Positions 59,780 through 64,000 of a DNA stretch of 64,000 bases are shown here, piece after piece. A model generated the notes under the pieces. It saw only the letters and a list, made by a program, of their open reading frames with translations. It did no database searches and was not told where the DNA came from. Origin of the DNA: JAJXZP01 sp963787185 (lineage in GTDB: Bacteria; Spirochaetota; Spirochaetia; Treponematales; Rectinemataceae); the NCBI GenBank assembly GCA_963787185.1, contig CAWBCC010000013.1, positions 372,001 to 436,000 of the forward strand, given 5' to 3'. Numbering within the stretch: the first letter of the stretch is position 1; the number at the start of each line of letters is the position of its first letter. The translations under genes were made by a program, and so were the position numbers.

Positions 59780-60601
59780 ATGGGCTATATAGAGGACATG
59801 TTCGGAATGAAAGACCGCGTGGCCGTGGTCACGGGGGCGGGGGGGGCGATCGCCGGCGTCATCGCCGAAGCCTACCTGCGCGCGGGCGCCAAGGTGGCGC
59901 TGTGGCTGCACGGCGAGGAGGGCCTCGCCGCGGTCCGCGAGCGATTCCTCCCCTTCGCGAGCCGGCCCGACTCGGTCTTCGCCCTGGCCTGCGACACGGG
60001 CGATCGAGGCCGCGTCGAGGCCGCCTACGAGGAGACCGCGGCGGCCCTGGGAAAGCCCGACGTTCTCGTCAACGGCGTCGGGGGCAACCGCGGCAAGACC
60101 TCCTTCGTGGAGGCCGACCTGGGCGTCTTCGAAGAAGTGCTCGCTCTCAATCTCCTCGCGGGGCTCGTGGTTCCCATGCAGGTTTTCGCGGCCCGGTGGA
60201 CGGCCGCCGGGCTGCGCGGCCGATCCGTCATCAACATGGCATCCATGGGTTCCTATGTCCCGCTCTCGGGCGTCTGGGCGTACAACGCCGCGAAATCGGC
60301 CGTTCTCAATCTCACCGCCGCCTGCGCGAAAGAGTTCGGCCCGGCGGGTATCAGGGTCAACGCCATAGCGCCGGGCTTCTTTCTCGGCAAGCAGAACTAC
60401 TCCCTTCTCATAGCCGACCGCGAGACGGGCGAGCTCACGCAACGCGGCAAGGATGTGGTGGCCCGAACCCCCTTCGGGCGCTTCGGCGCGCTGGAGGAAC
60501 TCTGCGGCGCCGCGCTCTTTCTCGCCAGCGAGGCGGCATCCGGCTTCGTCACCGGGATTTCGATGCCCGTGGACGGAGGATTTCTCACCGACAACATCTG
60601 A
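59780..60601 (+). CDS. SDR-family oxidoreductase, probable mannonate/fructuronate reductase
   Basis: 273 residues, classical short-chain dehydrogenase. NAD(P) motif AVVTGAGGAIAGVIAEA (17-33), NGVGG at about 94, catalytic Ser in INMASMGSYVPLSG and YxxxK in AYNAAKSAV (about 168-176). The C-terminal PFGRFGALEELCGAALFLAS and SGFVTGISMPVDGGF are typical of the SDR type reported as D-mannonate oxidoreductase in uronate operons. It precedes uronate isomerase by 9 nt. Role: reduction of D-fructuronate to D-mannonate. Mannonate dehydratase and KDG kinase are not in the window. Confidence 0.78.
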   Translation: MGYIEDMFGMKDRVAVVTGAGGAIAGVIAEAYLRAGAKVALWLHGEEGLAAVRERFLPFASRPDSVFALACDTGDRGRVEAAYEETAAALGKPDVLVNGVGGNRGKTSFVEADLGVFEEVLALNLLAGLVVPMQVFAARWTAAGLRGRSVINMASMGSYVPLSGVWAYNAAKSAVLNLTAACAKEFGPAGIRVNAIAPGFFLGKQNYSLLIADRETGELTQRGKDVVARTPFGRFGALEELCGAALFLASEAASGFVTGISMPVDGGFLTDNI

Positions 60602-60610
60602 GGTAGCGAC

Positions 60611-62014
60611 ATGAAAGCCTTTCTCGATCCCGACTTTCTGCTTTCGACGAAGACATCCGTACGCCTCTATCGCGAGCACGCGGAAGAAGCTCCGATCTTC
60701 GATTTTCACAATCATCTCGATCCGCGCGCCATAGCCGAAAACCGCGGCTTTCCCGATCTGACAGAAGCCTGGCTTTCGGGCGACCATTACAAATGGCGCG
60801 TCATGCGCTCTTCGGGCGAGAGCGAGCGCCTCATCACGGGCGGAGCCTCTCCCAGGGAAAAGTTCGACGCCTGGGCCCGGACGGTCCCCCTGATCGCGGG
60901 CAATCCGCTTTTCCACTGGTCGCACCTCGAGTTGCTCCGGTATTTCGGTATCGGAGGCATGCTGCTTTCGCCGCAGACGGCCGACGAGGTGTGGGCCGAG
61001 GCGAATCGGCTCTTGGCGACGGACGAATTCCGCGTCCGCGGACTGCTAGCCTCGAGGGGCGTGAAGACACTGTGCACGACGGACGATCCGGCGGATTCTC
61101 TCGTCTGGCACAAGGCGATGGCCGCGGATGCGAGCATGCCGTTCTCCGTGCGACCGACCTTCCGCCCGGACAAGCTCTTCGCCCTCTCAGATCCCGGCGT
61201 CTTCCGCGCCTATGTCGAACGCCTGGGCACCGCCGCAGGCATTGCCATAGACTCGTGGGAGAGCCTCCTTTCCGCCCTCGATGCGAGAATCGAGTTCTTC
61301 GACTCCCTCGGATGCCGGGGTTCCGATCACGCTCTCGCCGACACGGACTTCCTGGACGGCGACCGGGCCGGGGCCGATCGCACGCTCAGGCGCTGTCTTT
61401 CAGGGGAGGTGCCGTCGGACAAGGAGCGGCTCCAGTTCCGCTCTTCTCTGCTCGTCGAGCTGGGCAGGCGTTATGCCCGGAAGGACTGGGGGATGCAGCT
61501 GCACATCGGTGCGATGCGCAATCTGGATTCCCGCGCCTTCGCCCGGCTCGGGCCGGACACCGGCTACGATGCGATCGGGCGCAGCCTCGATCCTCTCGGC
61601 CTGGCCGCTCTCCTCGACGCTCTCGATCGCGACGAGTCCCTCCCCAAGACTATCCTCTTCTGCCTCAATCCGGGGGACATGGAGGTTCTCGCTTCTCTGG
61701 CCGGCGTGTTTTCCTCGTCTTCTCCGGGACGGGTGCAGCTCGGGGCGGCCTGGTGGTTCCTCGATCGCAGATACGGCATGGAAAGGCAGCTCGAAATCTT
61801 CGCCTCCTACGGCGTGCTCGGGACTTCGGTGGGCATGCTCACCGATTCGCGCAGCTTTCTTTCTTTTCCGCGCCACGAGTATTTTAGGCGTATACTCTGC
61901 GATATGCTCGGTCGATGGGTCGAGAAAGGGGAACTTCCCGATGACGAGGGCCTTCTGGGACCCCTGATCGAGGGGCTCTGCTCTCTCAACGCGAAGAGGT
62001 ATTTCGGCTTCTGA
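60611..62014 (+). CDS. uxaC: uronate isomerase
   Basis: 467 residues of the UxaC amidohydrolase-related family. IFDFHNHLDPRAIAENRGF holds the HxH metal motif (about 33-35), VKTLCTTDDPADSLVWHKAM the strand with Asp, and WGMQLHIGAMRNLDSRAF plus AAWWFLDRRYGMERQL the later barrel strands. It isomerises D-galacturonate to tagaturonate and D-glucuronate to fructuronate. With the SDR and UxaE it gives the first steps of hexuronate breakdown. It ends 12 nt before the methyltransferase SD. Confidence 0.94.
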   Translation: MKAFLDPDFLLSTKTSVRLYREHAEEAPIFDFHNHLDPRAIAENRGFPDLTEAWLSGDHYKWRVMRSSGESERLITGGASPREKFDAWARTVPLIAGNPLFHWSHLELLRYFGIGGMLLSPQTADEVWAEANRLLATDEFRVRGLLASRGVKTLCTTDDPADSLVWHKAMAADASMPFSVRPTFRPDKLFALSDPGVFRAYVERLGTAAGIAIDSWESLLSALDARIEFFDSLGCRGSDHALADTDFLDGDRAGADRTLRRCLSGEVPSDKERLQFRSSLLVELGRRYARKDWGMQLHIGAMRNLDSRAFARLGPDTGYDAIGRSLDPLGLAALLDALDRDESLPKTILFCLNPGDMEVLASLAGVFSSSSPGRVQLGAAWWFLDRRYGMERQLEIFASYGVLGTSVGMLTDSRSFLSFPRHEYFRRILCDMLGRWVEKGELPDDEGLLGPLIEGLCSLNAKRYFGF

Positions 62015-62056
62015 CGGAGGGGGAATCTGAGGGCTGCGGAGAACAATCGCGAGCTC

Positions 62057-62719
62057 GTGGAAATCGTCAAATACAGGGCCGAGAGCTATCTGGGCGGCGG
62101 CCGGAGGGATGCCCGTGTCCTCGACGCGATGCGCGAGGTGGATCGGGCGGTCTTCCTGCCGCAAGCCTTTCTGTGGGCGGCCTACATGGACGATCCCGTC
62201 GACATCGGATCGGGGCAGACCTGCTCGCAGCCTTCGATGGTCGCCTTCATGCTCGATAAACTCTCGCTGCGGCCCGGCTTGCGTGTGCTCGAGATCGGAG
62301 CCGGATCGGGTTACGCCGCGGCCATCGCGGCCCTACTCTGCCGCCCGGGCGGACGCATAGTCGCGGTCGAGATCGTTCCCGAACTCGTCGTTCGAGCGCG
62401 CGCCAATTGCAGCGTCGCGGGAGGCCGCTACGGCCCCGCCCCGGCCGACGACATTGAATTCGTCGAGGCCGACGGATCCTCGGGCTTCCCGGAACGGGCA
62501 CCCTACGATCGAATTCTCGTGTCGGCCGGCGTCAGATACTCGCGGAGTCGCGCGAAGTTCCGCGAAGAGTCGCTCTTGGAGCAACTCGAAAGCGACGGCA
62601 TACTCCTGTATCCCGAAGAGCGGGGCAATCTCTATCGGGTCGAAAAACGGGGGGGCGGACTCGTGCGAAACAGGTGGAGCGGGGTGGCCTTCGTGCCGCT
62701 TCGCGGCCGCAACGCCTGA
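62057..62719 (+). CDS. protein-L-isoaspartate O-methyltransferase family
   Basis: 220 residues from GTG 62057. IGSGQTCSQPSMVAFMLDKL and the SAM motif RVLEIGAGSGYAAAIAALL are those of PCMT, which repairs isoaspartyl residues. The homology seems to begin earlier (LRAAENNRELVEIVKYRAES), and CTG 62027 has GGAGG 6 nt upstream, so the true start may be this CTG, ten codons longer. It follows uxaC by 12 nt from that CTG, so it is probably in the same transcript, though functionally unrelated. Confidence 0.8.
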   Translation: MEIVKYRAESYLGGGRRDARVLDAMREVDRAVFLPQAFLWAAYMDDPVDIGSGQTCSQPSMVAFMLDKLSLRPGLRVLEIGAGSGYAAAIAALLCRPGGRIVAVEIVPELVVRARANCSVAGGRYGPAPADDIEFVEADGSSGFPERAPYDRILVSAGVRYSRSRAKFREESLLEQLESDGILLYPEERGNLYRVEKRGGGLVRNRWSGVAFVPLRGRNA

Positions 62720-62906
62720 CCGCTTCTTCGTCCGATTCCCACTGGATTATCCGGGCCTGCTGCGTAATATTGGAACAGGGGAGGCTCTCGCGGAATGCGG
62801 ATGCGTTTCGCGGGGGCTGCCATGAATAAGCGGAGTCTCGGGCGGCCCGTTGGCCGGCACCGATCCATTCGCGCCCGCGTTCGGGCGCCCACGGGGAGGA
62901 GAAGCG

Positions 62907-64000
62907 ATGTTCCATCGACTGTCCGGAGCGACCATTCGAATCATTGCCTTTCTTTTTGCTCTCGCCGTCCCTGCAGCGGGCTTGAGCGCCGGGGAGGCCG
63001 ATCTCGTTCTGCCCGATCTCAACACCGTCAAACTCGGCGGGATTTCCGCCGTCCCCATGCTGGAGATAGGCATGGTGATCTGCCTGCTCGGGGGGCTCTT
63101 CGGACTCGTCATGTTCGTCCGCGTCAGGCGGCTTGCCGCGCATCGCTCCATGACGGAGGTAGCGCAGCTCATCTTCGAAACATGCAAAACCTACCTTCTG
63201 GCACAGGGACGATTTCTCGCCCTCCTCTGGTCCTTCATCGCGGTCATCATGGTGCTCTATTTCGGCGTTCTCAGGAATTTCGACGCCCTGCGGGTCGCGA
63301 TCATCGTGGCCTTCTCGGTCGTCGGCGTGCTCGGGAGCTATGGGGTCGCCTGGTTCGGGGTCCGGATGAACACGCTGGCCAACGCTCGTTCGGCCTTCGC
63401 CGCCCTGCGCGGCAAGCCCTATCCGGTCTACGATATCCCTCTCAAGGCCGGCATATCGATCGGCATGCTTCTCATATCGGTGGAGCTCATCATGATGCTC
63501 GCCATCCTCATCTTCGTGCCGGGCGACTACGCGGGCTCCTGTTTCATCGGCTTCGCGATCGGGGAGTCGCTCGGCGCCGCGGCCCTCAGGATAGCCGGCG
63601 GTATATTCACGAAGATCGCCGACATCGGGGCCGACCTCATGAAGATCGCCTTCAATATAAAGGAAGACGATGCGCGGAATCCGGGCGTCATCGCCGACTG
63701 CACGGGCGACAATGCGGGCGACTCCGTGGGGCCGACGGCCGACGGTTTCGAAACCTACGGGGTCACCGGCGTGGCGCTCATCACGTTCATTCTTCTAGCC
63801 GTCTCCCAGCCGGTCATCAAGGTATCGCTCCTGGTATGGATCTTCGCGATGCGCGTGATGATGCTCGTGGCGAGCGCGCTCTCGTACTATCTGAGCGGAG
63901 TCGTGGCCCGTGCCCGCTTCGCCAAGGCCGACACGATGAACTTCGAATCCCCGCTGAGTCAGCTGGTCTGGCTCAGCTCCCTCGTCTCGGCGATCATGAC
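62907..64000 (+). CDS. divergent membrane-bound pyrophosphatase (partial, runs off the edge)
   Basis: The first 364 residues are in the window. N-terminal signal-like helix, then membrane helices and the pyrophosphatase sites: GGIFTKIADIGADLMKIAFN, KEDDARNPGVIADCTGDNAG and DSVGPTADGFETYGVTGVAL. The substitutions CTGDNAGDSVGPTADGFET for NVGDNVGDCAGMAADIFES place it in the divergent, Na+-regulated H+-pumping class known from Chlorobium-type enzymes, distinct from the pyrophosphatase at 47589. ATG 62907 has GGGGAGGAG upstream. The C-terminal half lies beyond 64000. Confidence 0.88.
   Translation, partial: MFHRLSGATIRIIAFLFALAVPAAGLSAGEADLVLPDLNTVKLGGISAVPMLEIGMVICLLGGLFGLVMFVRVRRLAAHRSMTEVAQLIFETCKTYLLAQGRFLALLWSFIAVIMVLYFGVLRNFDALRVAIIVAFSVVGVLGSYGVAWFGVRMNTLANARSAFAALRGKPYPVYDIPLKAGISIGMLLISVELIMMLAILIFVPGDYAGSCFIGFAIGESLGAAALRIAGGIFTKIADIGADLMKIAFNIKEDDARNPGVIADCTGDNAGDSVGPTADGFETYGVTGVALITFILLAVSQPVIKVSLLVWIFAMRVMMLVASALSYYLSGVVARARFAKADTMNFESPLSQLVWLSSLVSAIM

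Noticed and set aside
62720..62906. Gap before the second pyrophosphatase as a small gene
   Set aside because: No frame with start, SD and plausible composition; treated as leader DNA.

Overview
Organism and base composition: GC-rich bacterial DNA with dense, strongly GC3-biased genes. The gene set (two membrane pyrophosphatases of different classes, two pyrophosphate-type phosphofructokinase-like kinases inside sugar operons, several ribose/rhamnose-type ABC importers, tagaturonate epimerase UxaE) suits a saccharolytic, probably anaerobic bacterium. A spirochaete (Spirochaetota) is my best guess by gene style. There is no rRNA or other phylogenetic marker in the window, so this is inference. 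No tRNA, rRNA, intact transposase or CRISPR array was seen. Layout: 1-4274 is an accessory, decayed stretch. It holds two 22-bp tandem-repeat arrays, a TfoX-like gene, a broken tyrosine recombinase, an AT-rich VapBC pair, fragments of further toxin-antitoxin genes and a remnant of a SWIM/SNF2-type gene, and it is closed by a strong bidirectional terminator. 4410-12331 is a signalling block: a GAF histidine kinase, a CheB-CheR-PAS fusion, a PAS/HWE histidine kinase, and a NarL-type two-component pair. 12524-19546 is a carbohydrate operon: a binding protein and two permeases (no ATPase), a PPi-type PFK homologue, a SIS-domain sugar-phosphate isomerase/deaminase, a mutarotase and a MobA/MocA-like nucleotidyltransferase. 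19549-38892 is a rhamnose regulon: AraC regulator divergent from RhaA; an RbsB/A/C/C-type importer; RhaD, RhaB and RhaM; two UROD-like proteins; then a DeoR regulator, an epimerase, two zinc alcohol dehydrogenases, a TIM-barrel epimerase, a second RhaA and a second AraC regulator. 39079-39956 has a small antitoxin-like gene and a DUF2917 gene coupled to a 37-codon ORF. 40086-47397 is a second RhaSTPQ-like importer with an arabinose/fucose-isomerase-family enzyme, divergent from a class II aldolase. 47589-50108 is a membrane pyrophosphatase. 50270-62719 is a hexuronate locus: UxaE and a LarA-type nickel racemase on the minus strand, divergent from a PotD/A/B/C-like importer, a DeoR regulator, a second PFK homologue, an SDR (probable mannonate/fructuronate oxidoreductase), uronate isomerase UxaC and a PCMT. 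A second, divergent-class membrane pyrophosphatase runs off the right edge. How it fits together: three to four uptake and isomerisation modules convert deoxyhexoses and uronates into glycolytic intermediates. Two PFK-like kinases with PPi-type signatures and two pyrophosphatases suggest that pyrophosphate is a working energy currency. Several regulatory signals can be read directly: a 16-bp element shared by two divergent sugar promoters, consensus sigma-70 promoters around palindromes at the ADH and uronate loci, and strong stem-loops after each plus-strand ABC binding-protein gene.
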